DNA of 64,000 nucleotides, taken from contig JAHISP010000060.1 of NCBI GenBank assembly GCA_018818165.1, positions 124,001-188,000 of the forward strand, written 5' to 3'. The notes under the pieces were generated by a model that saw only the letters and a list, made by a program, of their open reading frames with translations, was not told where the DNA came from and did no database searches. Position numbers and translations under genes: made by a program. Positions 56,189 to 64,000 of the stretch are shown here, piece by piece; position 1 is the first letter of the stretch; every line of letters begins with the position of its first letter. This DNA is from Bacteroidota bacterium (GTDB taxonomy: Bacteria > Bacteroidota > Ignavibacteria > Ignavibacteriales > Melioribacteraceae).

Positions 56189-58012
56189 ATGTTCAAAAAA
56201 ATCACATTTATTTTATTCGCACTTCTTTTTAGTCAGGGAATTCTAAAGTCACAGACTAACCAACTAGCAGATACAACGGTTTATACGCTTGGCTTCTCCA
56301 CTTATCTTTCACAAATCGACAAATATGCATCGGGTGTAGATATTTATACTGATAGCGAAGGTTATACGTATATTTCAGGAAATACCCGAGATAAAAATTT
56401 CCCTGCCACCGAAGGAGCTTATCAAACACAACTTAAAGGTGAAGCGGATGTGTTAGTAGCAAAATATACACCAAAAGGCGAAATAGTATTTGCTACACTA
56501 ATTGGTGGTACAAAAAGAGAACATCATTCAGGAATTACAGTTGATGATGCAGGTTATATTTATATAGCAGGAGGAACAGAATCATCAGATTTTCCTACAA
56601 CCGAAGGAGCGTACGATACCAGTTTTAACGGAGCACGTTCATGGGGCGGCGATGTTTTCGTAACTAAATTAAACCCCACCGGAACTGAAATTGTTTTTTC
56701 TACATTTATTGGAGGCGAGGTACAAGAAACAGTAGGATCAGGAGGAATTAAGGTTGATTCTAAAGGTAATATTATTATTGTTGGAGCCACGTCCTCTCAT
56801 GACTTTCCTCTAACAACAGGTGTCATTGAAAATAATGATAACTTGCATGGTTTCCTTTCTAAATTGAGTCCCGATGGTAAAAAACTTCTGTTTTCTACTT
56901 TCTTTGGAAGCAGCCCAAGAGAAGGGATATCAGGACTTACTATCGATGACCTAGATAATATTTATATAGTAGGTAATACACATACAGCAGGCTTACCCGT
57001 AACTGATAATGCTTTTCGAAAAGAGATAATGATACCTGAAGCTGGGAATTTAATGGATCATTTTATGGCCAAGATAAACGAAAAAGATCACAAAATTTCA
57101 TATTTAAGCTATTTCGCAACCAATGCATATTCGATTTCATCTACAACGTGGACCCATTCAAACAGACTGATTGTTTGTGGCAGCGCCACGGGAGAAGGGT
57201 TCCCGGTAACTGATAATGCAATAAGTAAAAAAGGGCAAGGTAAGCTCGATTGCTTTGTATCTGTATTTAATTCCGAAACGATGAGCTTAGAATACGCTAC
57301 CCTGTTTGGAGGTAGTGACGGAGATCGTGTGTTGTCAGCAAATTTTATTAATAAAGATACTATTGTTATTGGAGGTTTAACAAATTCTGCTGATTTCCCA
57401 CTTACTGAAAATGCCTTATATTCAGAGTATCCGGTTTGTGAGAAGGCCTTTAATTCCTCATTTCTTGGTCTCAAAAAATCATTCATTTCTGTCATCGATA
57501 TTAAAAACAGCAAACTCCTTTATTCAAGCTATTTTGGTGCCAGTCATTTATTTCGATTTTACCCCGATAAATATGGAAACATCGGTTTTGTTGCCGAAGC
57601 AGGTCAGAAATCAGAATCAGGAATAACAGGTTTTCCGGTAACTAAAAATGCTACAGAACCCCCCTCTTATGCAATGGTAGGACGATTGTTGTTAAATGCA
57701 ATACCCGAACCTACAAAGGAGGAATTGTACAAAGATGTGACTGTTGCTGAGTCTATACTGGAAACTTATGTCGCTAAATATGAGCTATCTTCGGTTATGA
57801 TTCTTACTGTAATTAAAAAAGATAGTCAGTTGATTTTGCAAATACCTGGTCAAGGAGACATTCCATTGTTCCCAAAATCTCAAACGACTTTTTTTATTAA
57901 GGATTCGGCGTATGAATTTTCATTTAATATAAATGATACCGGGGAAATTGAAAGTATGACTATGCATCCGGATGCAGGAGACGACGTTATTTGTAAAATA
58001 ATAGAAGATTAA
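56189..58012 (+). CDS. Secreted SBBP beta-propeller protein with C-terminal DUF3471-like domain
   Basis: 607 residues. Signal peptide at 1-21 (FILFALLFSQGILKSQ). Residues about 30-500 are SBBP-type propeller repeats (SGNTRDKNFPATEGAYQT, AGGTESSDFPTTEGAYDT and ATSSHDFPLTTG). Residues about 515-607 resemble DUF3471 (ETYVAKYELSS ... IPLFPKSQTTFFIKD). DUF3471 normally ends class C beta-lactamase-like serine hydrolases, and the next gene, 2 bases on, is such an enzyme without that domain. Its GC content looks higher than that of its neighbours, which could indicate transfer. Confidence 0.82.
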   Translation: MFKKITFILFALLFSQGILKSQTNQLADTTVYTLGFSTYLSQIDKYASGVDIYTDSEGYTYISGNTRDKNFPATEGAYQTQLKGEADVLVAKYTPKGEIVFATLIGGTKREHHSGITVDDAGYIYIAGGTESSDFPTTEGAYDTSFNGARSWGGDVFVTKLNPTGTEIVFSTFIGGEVQETVGSGGIKVDSKGNIIIVGATSSHDFPLTTGVIENNDNLHGFLSKLSPDGKKLLFSTFFGSSPREGISGLTIDDLDNIYIVGNTHTAGLPVTDNAFRKEIMIPEAGNLMDHFMAKINEKDHKISYLSYFATNAYSISSTTWTHSNRLIVCGSATGEGFPVTDNAISKKGQGKLDCFVSVFNSETMSLEYATLFGGSDGDRVLSANFINKDTIVIGGLTNSADFPLTENALYSEYPVCEKAFNSSFLGLKKSFISVIDIKNSKLLYSSYFGASHLFRFYPDKYGNIGFVAEAGQKSESGITGFPVTKNATEPPSYAMVGRLLLNAIPEPTKEELYKDVTVAESILETYVAKYELSSVMILTVIKKDSQLILQIPGQGDIPLFPKSQTTFFIKDSAYEFSFNINDTGEIESMTMHPDAGDDVICKIIED

Positions 58013-58014
58013 AC

Positions 58015-59175
58015 ATGAAAATGATTAGAATTGGTTTCTTGAGCATTCTTCTTATAGTTCTGATAAGTTGGATATATACCAAGAAAACAGATATCCAAAC
58101 TGAGAAACAGGCTGTTGGTTCGCAAACAAAGCAGGAATCAGTTAAATCAGATTCAATTCTTCAAATTCTGACTAAAGTAGTCAGTGATGGTAAAGCCCCT
58201 GGGATGATTGCTGCAATAATCTCAAGCGATAGTGTAATTGCAATAGCATCTGCAGGAGAACGTAAAATTGGTTCAGGTATTGCATTTACCACTAATGATC
58301 TTGTGCATTTGGGTTCTTGTACAAAAGCAATGACGAGTACCATGATTACTACTCTTGTAGCAGAAGGAAAACTTAATTGGGAATCGAAATTGATTGATGT
58401 AATTCCTGAAATTAAAGGAAGTATTCATGCTGATTATTACAATATTACACTTTGGCAACTTCTCACTCACCGTGCAGGTCTTTCAAAAAATGCAATGGAT
58501 TGGGATGTACATGAGCAAAAAGAAATTATAGAAAGGCGTCTGACAATTTTAAAAGATAATCTTCAGAAACCAGCAACATATAAATATGGCGAATTCCATT
58601 ACTCCAATTTGGGCTATATGGTTGCAGCCTGTATGGCTGAAAAAGTAACTGGTATATGTTGGGAATCTTTAATGCAAGAACGTTTGTTTGATCCATTGGG
58701 AATGTCTTCAGCTGGATTTGGAGCTCCCAATACGCACAATCAAATAGATCAGCCTTGGGGGCATAAAAATACCTGGTATTGGTATAAATGGGTATCAGAT
58801 CAATATGATAATTCGGAAGCACTTGCTCCTGCAGGTATGGTTCACTGTAGCATAGTAGACTGGGCTAAATTTCTTTCTCTTCAATTATCTAAGGAGAACC
58901 CTATTTTGGAACACAAATATTTGAATAAATTAATTGAGCCAGATGGTAACTACGCCGGAGGTTGGGGCATTATAGAACAACCCTGGACCAAAGGAGTCGT
59001 ACTTGTTCATAACGGTAGTAACGGAGTTTGGTATGCAGAAGTTGTGGTCGCACCTAAATTAGATAGAGCTTTTATTGTGGCTACTAATTCATGTGATTTT
59101 GGTTCAACACCTGCTATTTGTAATAATATAATTAAGAAACTGATTAGGATGGAATTGAATATCAGCAAAGAATAA
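58015..59175 (+). CDS. Class C beta-lactamase-like serine hydrolase
   Basis: 386 residues with an N-terminal membrane anchor or signal sequence (about 5-21) and the serine-hydrolase triad S101-x-x-K104 in LGSCTKAMTS, Y196-S-N in EFHYSNLGY, and HNGSNG in the KTG position. This fold includes class C beta-lactamases, D-aminopeptidases and esterases, so the substrate cannot be read from the sequence. Unlike many relatives, it has no DUF3471 tail. Starts 2 bases after the propeller gene. Confidence 0.88.
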   Translation: MKMIRIGFLSILLIVLISWIYTKKTDIQTEKQAVGSQTKQESVKSDSILQILTKVVSDGKAPGMIAAIISSDSVIAIASAGERKIGSGIAFTTNDLVHLGSCTKAMTSTMITTLVAEGKLNWESKLIDVIPEIKGSIHADYYNITLWQLLTHRAGLSKNAMDWDVHEQKEIIERRLTILKDNLQKPATYKYGEFHYSNLGYMVAACMAEKVTGICWESLMQERLFDPLGMSSAGFGAPNTHNQIDQPWGHKNTWYWYKWVSDQYDNSEALAPAGMVHCSIVDWAKFLSLQLSKENPILEHKYLNKLIEPDGNYAGGWGIIEQPWTKGVVLVHNGSNGVWYAEVVVAPKLDRAFIVATNSCDFGSTPAICNNIIKKLIRMELNISKE

Positions 59176-59194
59176 AAATAATTTGTCAATTGAA

Positions 59195-59219
59195 GCAACT
59201 TTTTTATGTTTCATCCATC
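59195..59219 (+). promoter_or_regulatory. ECF-sigma-like promoter upstream of the S41 gene
   Basis: GCAACTTT (59195-59202) and CATC (59216-59219), with AAC and CATC 16 bases apart, the same layout and flanks (ATTGnAGCAACTTT) as the promoter at 55709. It lies 144 bases before the gene start. Confidence 0.5.
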
Positions 59220-59363
59220 TATATTATAAGCTACATAAATATTATTAACGACTTTTGAGTTTAATTTGAAGTACGTTGTATTTGATTGAAAGTACATCTT
59301 GAATGTTTTATTTAATGAAGAACAAATGACAATTTGTTAATTAATAATAAATAGGAATGAAAT

Positions 59364-60695
59364 ATGAAAAGAATATTTATTTTATGGATTTTGATAATTC
59401 AAGCTATTTTATTTGGACAAACTGAAACTCCTCAACTTTTTGAGCCGACAATTATAAAAGCAGATATTGACACTCTAATTTTTAAATTAATGGATGTACA
59501 TCCTACATTTCTAAATCACTACAAAGTCAATAATTTACAAACCAAAATCGACAGCATTAAAAATAACTTTACCAAGCCAATGTCATCGCTGGATTTCTTT
59601 AGAATAATGCAGCCTTTTGTTGTTGTCGATGGGCATACGACCTTAAGATACACGGATGCACTCAATCCCAATGAAGATAGTCCACTGTTTCCATTTAGGG
59701 TAATTATTTTCAATGATTCGCTATACATAAAAGAAAACTTTTCAAAGAATGACGCTCTAGTTAAAGGATCTATTATTGAGAAAATTAATGGTGTTTCGTC
59801 GGAAAAAATCTTAAGAAATTTATTAAAGTATACTCCCGGTGAAAAAGAATCCTACAAAATAAAAAAGCTGGAGAAAGATTTTCATGTATTTATGGCATTA
59901 GTCTATGGTTCCTTCTCTGATTTTAGTATAACAGTAAATAAAGTAGAGTATAAATCAAAAGGTGCCAATTGGAATGATTTTCAAGAACCCTCAAAACCAA
60001 AATTCGAATTGCGATTTTATGACAATGATATAGCCTACATTTATAAAAGAATGTTTATGCCGCCGAAGGATTTTCTTCATTTTATGGATTCTGCATTTAC
60101 AGTAATCTCTCAAAAACAAATAAATCATTTGATTATAGATAATCTTAGCGGCGGCGGTTTAACTGACCTTGCAGACTCATTGATGTCATATTTTACAGAT
60201 AAACCATACAGTTTGATTGAGAAAAAAATGACAAAAGTAAGTTCTTTTACTAAAGAATTTATTGAGGACAAAAAATCACTCGGCAGTATTCAAGATGGTT
60301 ATTTTATTGAAGAGTACCCCAAGCATAGTTTTGATCGTAATAATCGGTTTACGGGCTCAACATACATTTTAACCGGACCTTTGTCGTATTCCACTGGAAC
60401 ATGTTTCCCTGCTTCAGCAAAAAATAATCGAACTGCATTTACTGTAGGAGAGGAATCCGGGCAGCCGCTATTGAGTAATGGTGACCAGAATCAATTTATG
60501 TTACCTGGCACAAAAATGTTTTGCATCACTGCTCTTTCAAGAGTCTATATGCCTGGTCATAATAATGATGAAGTAACCGGAGTGATACCTGATTATAAAG
60601 TAACTCCAACATTAGAGGACTTATTAAATGATGAGGAATACACTCTGGAGTACACCTTGGATTTGATTAGAAAAAATAAATTGGATGGATTATGA
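59364..60695 (+). CDS. Secreted S41-family (C-terminal processing) peptidase
   Basis: 443 residues with a signal peptide (about 1-19, LIIQAILFG). The middle carries a PDZ-like stretch (LVKGSIIEKINGVSSEKILRN). The C-terminal half has the S41 fold with LIIDNLSGGGLTDLADSLMSYF and a catalytic Ser region TGPLSYSTGTCFPASAKNN. It is separated from the serine hydrolase by 188 bases and has its own candidate promoter. Its stop overlaps a vestigial downstream start by ATGA. Confidence 0.82.
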   Translation: MKRIFILWILIIQAILFGQTETPQLFEPTIIKADIDTLIFKLMDVHPTFLNHYKVNNLQTKIDSIKNNFTKPMSSLDFFRIMQPFVVVDGHTTLRYTDALNPNEDSPLFPFRVIIFNDSLYIKENFSKNDALVKGSIIEKINGVSSEKILRNLLKYTPGEKESYKIKKLEKDFHVFMALVYGSFSDFSITVNKVEYKSKGANWNDFQEPSKPKFELRFYDNDIAYIYKRMFMPPKDFLHFMDSAFTVISQKQINHLIIDNLSGGGLTDLADSLMSYFTDKPYSLIEKKMTKVSSFTKEFIEDKKSLGSIQDGYFIEEYPKHSFDRNNRFTGSTYILTGPLSYSTGTCFPASAKNNRTAFTVGEESGQPLLSNGDQNQFMLPGTKMFCITALSRVYMPGHNNDEVTGVIPDYKVTPTLEDLLNDEEYTLEYTLDLIRKNKLDGL

Positions 60696-60859
60696 GAATT
60701 ACAAAAATCAGCTAATTATTAATCGCATTTTATTTAAATGCAAATAGCGAGGAAATTACTTGGGAAACTAAGGACCCTCTTCCTTTCGGACATCATTCTT
60801 ATGGCGTCCTGCAATAGGTTGACTATAAGAGAAATAAATGGAAAATAGACATATCCTGA
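60692..60859 (+). pseudogene. Decayed gene start coupled to the S41 gene
   Basis: ATG at 60692 overlaps the S41 stop (ATGA). The frame reads MRITKIS-stop-LLIAFYLNANSEEITW..., a plausible signal peptide interrupted by TAA at 60713, then TAG at 60815 and TGA at 60857. The ATGA coupling and continued protein-like reading suggest a gene that has decayed. The stretch DPLPFGHHSYG is reminiscent of some secreted alpha/beta-hydrolases, which is weak evidence. Confidence 0.45.
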
Positions 60860-61028
60860 ACTTGCTTCCTTTTCCAAGAATAGAAAGAATCAAGCACCTT
60901 TATTTCTCATTATAAGACGATATATTTTTCATCTACTAAGGAAGGCAGACAGTGACAACTGGATAATTGGTACAACTAAAAAAAGATACATTTACAAAAG
61001 AAAAAGAAATAGTCAAACTTTTCCATTA
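60860..61028. other. Region after the decayed gene, nothing identified
   Basis: Together with the decayed frame this fills the 333 bases between the S41 gene and the acyl-CoA synthetase. I see no intact frame, repeat or hairpin; base use looks mixed and it may hold more of the decayed gene. Confidence 0.4.
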
Positions 61029-62939
61029 CTATTTCCCCCAATGTGATAAAATTCTTCTATTTTGTTCGTTATTTATGTTTTTTCCTGCTGTGGAATAGAG
61101 ATATTCAATTCTGTTTGAGTAAAATTCTGTTATTTTATTACGAACCATCTTTAATGTGCTATTTAGGAACTTATTTTCTTCATTAAATCCTTCGCCTAAA
61201 ATGCCAATTGAAGTTGGCAACCATTTTTCTGGAAACATTCCTTCAAACTCGCCACCTTTTTTGTAACGATTTATTTCTGATTGAATTATGTTAAAAACAG
61301 CTTCTTTTCCATCTTCGCTACTTATTGATAGATTTAATTTCTTTAGTTCTTTTAATACTTCTGGAATATTTGGATATAACAAGCAAACTGTAAATGGCGA
61401 TTGATTATTATATAGCATTACTTGTTCTATAAAACGCGATTGATCTACAAAAGCTTCTTCAATTCCTTCTGGACTGTATTTTTCGCCATCGTTTCCTATT
61501 AGCAGACTTTTAAATCTTCCCAAAACATACAAAAATCCATCATTATCAAGGTAACCTAAATCCCCAGTATAAAGCCAACCGTCTTTTAGTGTTTCTTTTG
61601 TGGATTTTTCATTGTTCCAATATCCCGCCATTACGTTTTCGCCTTTGCAGATTATTTCGCCACTTTCACCTATTGGCACTTCATTTCCATCCGAATTTAT
61701 TATTTTTACATCCAAGTTTTTTACAATTCTGCCCGATGAACCAAGTTTATGAATTGCTGGAACATTTGCCGAAATTATTGGGGCTGCTTCACTTAATCCA
61801 TAACCTTGAAACATTGGAATGCCAATTGCGTAAAAAAACCTTTGCAACTCAATATCCAATAACGCTCCACCACCGATAAAAAACTCGAGTTTTCCCCCAA
61901 AACCTTCTCTAATTTTACTGAAAAGTATTTTATCAAACACTTTTAATAACGGATATTTCAATTTTTGCAAGCCTTTGCCTCTATCAAAACCATTTCCATT
62001 ATATTCATAAGCTATTTTTAATGCTTTTTGGAATAATTTTGAAACCTTTTCACCTTTTGAGTTAATTCCGTTTTCAATGTTTTTTCTAAAATTCTTTGCT
62101 AAAGTTGGCACACTTAAAAGGAATGTCGGTTTAGTTTCCTTAATATTTATTGGAATATTTTTAAGAGTTTCAATTGGAGTTTCGCCATTTTGGATTGATG
62201 ACATAATTGCACCATTTTTCATTAGAGTATAAATGCCTGCAGTATGAGCAAATGAATGATCCCAAGGTAAAATTAAAAGTGACGAATAATATTCTGGAAT
62301 TGGCAAAAGCGAGGTTGCTTGTTCAACATTTGCAGTATAATTTCTGTGAGTTAAAATAATTCCTTTCGGATCGGCAGTTGTTCCAGAAGTATAGCAAATA
62401 TTTGCAAAATCGTCATTTTCAATTGATTTCCACAAATTATTAAACGATTCATAATTTTCAATTAAATATTCTTCACCTAATTTTAGCACTTGTTTACGTG
62501 AAATTTCATTATCCTTTGAATCTTCAATTTCGTCAAGAACAATAATCTTTTCTAATTCTGGAAGATCATTTTCAATCTTTCTAATTTTTGCTAAATGCCT
62601 TTTGGAAACAATTACAAACTTGCAGCCGGAGTGAGATAACCTAAATTTTAAGTCTATTAACTCATCAATTTTAACAGAAATAGGAACATTTATAGCTCCG
62701 ATAAAAACAACTCCCATTTCACTCATAACCCAATCATTGCGCCCTTCAGATATTAAAGCAACTCTTTCCCCTTTTTTGAGATTGAGTTTAATTAGTCCTG
62801 CAGCAAAATTATGAACCAACTTCTGCATTTGTTTGTAGGAAATTCCAATATACTTGTCTCCTACTTTTTCCCACATTAAAATATTGTTTGGATATTTTTC
62901 AACGCTCTGCTCAAATAAAATTGGAAGTGTGTAATTCAT
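61029..62939 (-). CDS. Long-chain acyl-CoA synthetase (AMP-forming)
   Basis: 636 residues. AMP-binding P-loop YTSGTTADPKGI (about 187-198), the GYGLSEAAP motif, and GWLYTGDLGYLDNDG followed by VLGRFKSLLIGNDGEKYSP (C-terminal lysine region). The normal reaction is fatty acid plus CoA and ATP to acyl-CoA. The gap between the two Gly-rich motifs contains a long loop (about 290-325), as in bacterial and plastid long-chain synthetases. It follows the beta-hydroxyacid dehydrogenase gene by 60 bases. Confidence 0.9.
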   Translation of the reverse strand: MNYTLPILFEQSVEKYPNNILMWEKVGDKYIGISYKQMQKLVHNFAAGLIKLNLKKGERVALISEGRNDWVMSEMGVVFIGAINVPISVKIDELIDLKFRLSHSGCKFVIVSKRHLAKIRKIENDLPELEKIIVLDEIEDSKDNEISRKQVLKLGEEYLIENYESFNNLWKSIENDDFANICYTSGTTADPKGIILTHRNYTANVEQATSLLPIPEYYSSLLILPWDHSFAHTAGIYTLMKNGAIMSSIQNGETPIETLKNIPINIKETKPTFLLSVPTLAKNFRKNIENGINSKGEKVSKLFQKALKIAYEYNGNGFDRGKGLQKLKYPLLKVFDKILFSKIREGFGGKLEFFIGGGALLDIELQRFFYAIGIPMFQGYGLSEAAPIISANVPAIHKLGSSGRIVKNLDVKIINSDGNEVPIGESGEIICKGENVMAGYWNNEKSTKETLKDGWLYTGDLGYLDNDGFLYVLGRFKSLLIGNDGEKYSPEGIEEAFVDQSRFIEQVMLYNNQSPFTVCLLYPNIPEVLKELKKLNLSISSEDGKEAVFNIIQSEINRYKKGGEFEGMFPEKWLPTSIGILGEGFNEENKFLNSTLKMVRNKITEFYSNRIEYLYSTAGKNINNEQNRRILSHWGK

Positions 62940-62999
62940 TTCTACTCCAGATTAAAAAATATTTATCAATTAAATGATTTTACGAACAATTATTTCGTT

Positions 63000-63869
63000 T
63001 TATGCTAATCGTTTTACTGATTTATAAAGTGCTTGTGTTCCCTCTCTACCTTCGCCATTTGCCTGATTACTTTTATAAAGCTGATGAACATAAGTTAACG
63101 CTGGAAGTGGTAAATGCATTTCTTCTGCTGCTTCAATAACCAATCTTAAATCCTTTTGTTGTAAATCAATCATAAAGCCAGGAGCATAATCTTCATTTAC
63201 CATTTTAGGACCAAGATTTGCTAATTGCCAAGAACCCGCAGCGCCTCCTTTTGTTGCTTCTACCATTGTGTGAGCTTCTAATCCAGATTTTTGTGCAAAT
63301 AAAACAGCTTCAGCAACCGCCATATTTGTAACAGAAACAAGAATTTGATTACACAATTTTGTTGTTTGTCCCATTCCATTAGTTCCGCAATGAGTAATTG
63401 TTTTCCCCATTGCTTCAAGTACTTTTCTGCATCTTTCAAGTGTGCTTAAATTACCACCTACCATTATTGAAAGGGTCGCATTAATTGCTCCAACATCTCC
63501 GCCACTTACTGGTGCATCAAGCATTTCAACGTTTTTTTCTTTTAATTTTTCTGCAATATTTCTTGTAACCGATGGTGAAATAGTACTCATATCAATAACA
63601 ACACTTCCCTCTATAATTCCAAAAATAATTCCATCTTCACCTAAAATTACATCTTTTACATCAGGCGAATCGGAAACCATTGTAATTATAATATCTGAAC
63701 TTTCTGCAACTTCTTTTGGAGTATTAGCTGCTTTTCCTCCAGCTTTTATTATTTCCTCAACTTTTTCTTTTGTCCTATTGAATGCAATAACTTCAAATCC
63801 CGCTTTTAGCAAATTCAAAGCCATTGGCTTTCCCATTATTCCCAATCCAACAAATCCTATCTTTTCCAT
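63000..63869 (-). CDS. Beta-hydroxyacid dehydrogenase family (HIBADH/GarR-like)
   Basis: 289 residues with the NAD(P) Rossmann motif GLGIMGKPMALNLLKAGF, the substrate-binding DAPVSGGDVGA, and the catalytic lysine in GMGQTTKLCNQ. The family includes 3-hydroxyisobutyrate dehydrogenase, tartronate semialdehyde reductase and glyoxylate/succinate-semialdehyde reductase, and the sequence alone does not tell them apart. Starts a two-gene unit with the acyl-CoA synthetase. Confidence 0.88.
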   Translation of the reverse strand: MEKIGFVGLGIMGKPMALNLLKAGFEVIAFNRTKEKVEEIIKAGGKAANTPKEVAESSDIIITMVSDSPDVKDVILGEDGIIFGIIEGSVVIDMSTISPSVTRNIAEKLKEKNVEMLDAPVSGGDVGAINATLSIMVGGNLSTLERCRKVLEAMGKTITHCGTNGMGQTTKLCNQILVSVTNMAVAEAVLFAQKSGLEAHTMVEATKGGAAGSWQLANLGPKMVNEDYAPGFMIDLQQKDLRLVIEAAEEMHLPLPALTYVHQLYKSNQANGEGREGTQALYKSVKRLA

Positions 63870-63997
63870 ATATACTCCAATTATTTGAATTCTTTTTTTG
63901 CAAAAATAATATAATTACAAGAATATAGTTACATGTTTTTGATTGTTTTAATGAATTTGTAACTTACATACTTAATTTTCAAAAAAAAGGAGATAGA

Positions 63998-64000
63998 ATG
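63998..64000 (+). CDS. Start codon of a plus-strand gene cut by the window edge
   Basis: The last three bases are ATG, preceded by AAGGAGA with a 4-base spacer, a strong ribosome site. This is probably the start of a gene that continues beyond the window; no coding sequence is visible. Confidence 0.55.

Noticed and set aside
1-64000. tRNA, rRNA, CRISPR arrays, insertion sequences and phage genes
   Set aside because: Scanned the gaps between genes for cloverleaf arms, repeat arrays and transposase motifs and found none; the longest gene-free stretches are about 290-335 bases.

Overview
The window looks like a chromosomal segment of a Gram-negative, AT-rich member of the Bacteroidota/Chlorobiota (FCB) assemblage. 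Ignavibacteria is the best fit, but this is inference and no rRNA is present to test it. The clues are LPS machinery (LptF/LptG, an LpxH-type hydrolase), a type IX secretion sorting domain of the PNPFNPST...GIYFYRL kind, BshC of bacillithiol synthesis, the hpnCDE squalene genes, and a mitochondrial-type citrate synthase. I found no tRNA, rRNA, CRISPR array, transposase or phage gene, so this is mostly ordinary chromosome with one accessory-looking stretch near 55.6-61.0 kb.

Layout. 0-3.6 kb: a ferredoxin-NADP reductase cut by the left edge, then an oxidative-stress operon on the minus strand (ahpC, a PerR-type regulator, osmC) behind a perfect 15-bp PerR-like palindrome, then phoH, which seems to start at ACG. 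3.7-7.9 kb: an envelope pair (coiled-coil lipoprotein and LysM protein), radC, a TPR protein and guaA. 7.9-13.7 kb: minus-strand housekeeping genes (TPR membrane protein, efp, accB, accC, gcvH; PHP esterase, a small ABM-like protein, dapF). 13.8-25 kb: a large secreted T9SS protein, bshC, a fused SpmA/SpmB-type membrane protein, a nitrilase-family amidase, a tiny thioredoxin-like protein, a Crp/Fnr regulator, an EamA transporter and pta. 25-29.3 kb: lptF/lptG and a haem-binding sensor kinase. 29.4-34.2 kb: one 1599-residue protein with an acyl-CoA-synthetase-like N-terminus, a long unassigned middle and a C-terminal GNAT acetyltransferase. 34.2-41.8 kb: a tightly packed minus-strand run, lpxH-like, PBP1A, hpnC, hpnD, hpnE, gltA.

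42-55.6 kb is a self-contained regulated efflux system. An NtrC-type response regulator and its membrane histidine kinase are divergent from a seven-gene operon: HlyD/MacA-like adaptor, three ATPases and three 780-810-residue FtsX/MacB-type permeases. The intergenic DNA holds a well-formed sigma-54 (-24/-12) promoter and two 16-bp dyads exactly 20 bp apart, the arrangement expected for enhancer sites of the neighbouring regulator. Two of the ATPase genes are a recent near-identical duplicate pair with altered ABC signature and D-loop residues.

55.6-61 kb holds an AhpD-like protein, a seven-bladed-propeller repeat protein ending in a DUF3471-like domain, a class C beta-lactamase-like serine hydrolase, an S41-type protease, and a decayed gene start overlapping the protease stop by ATGA. 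Two matching ECF-sigma-like promoters (GCAACTTT ... CrTC, same spacing) precede the AhpD gene and the protease gene, which suggests co-regulation. The right end has a long-chain acyl-CoA synthetase, a beta-hydroxyacid dehydrogenase, and the start codon of a further plus-strand gene.
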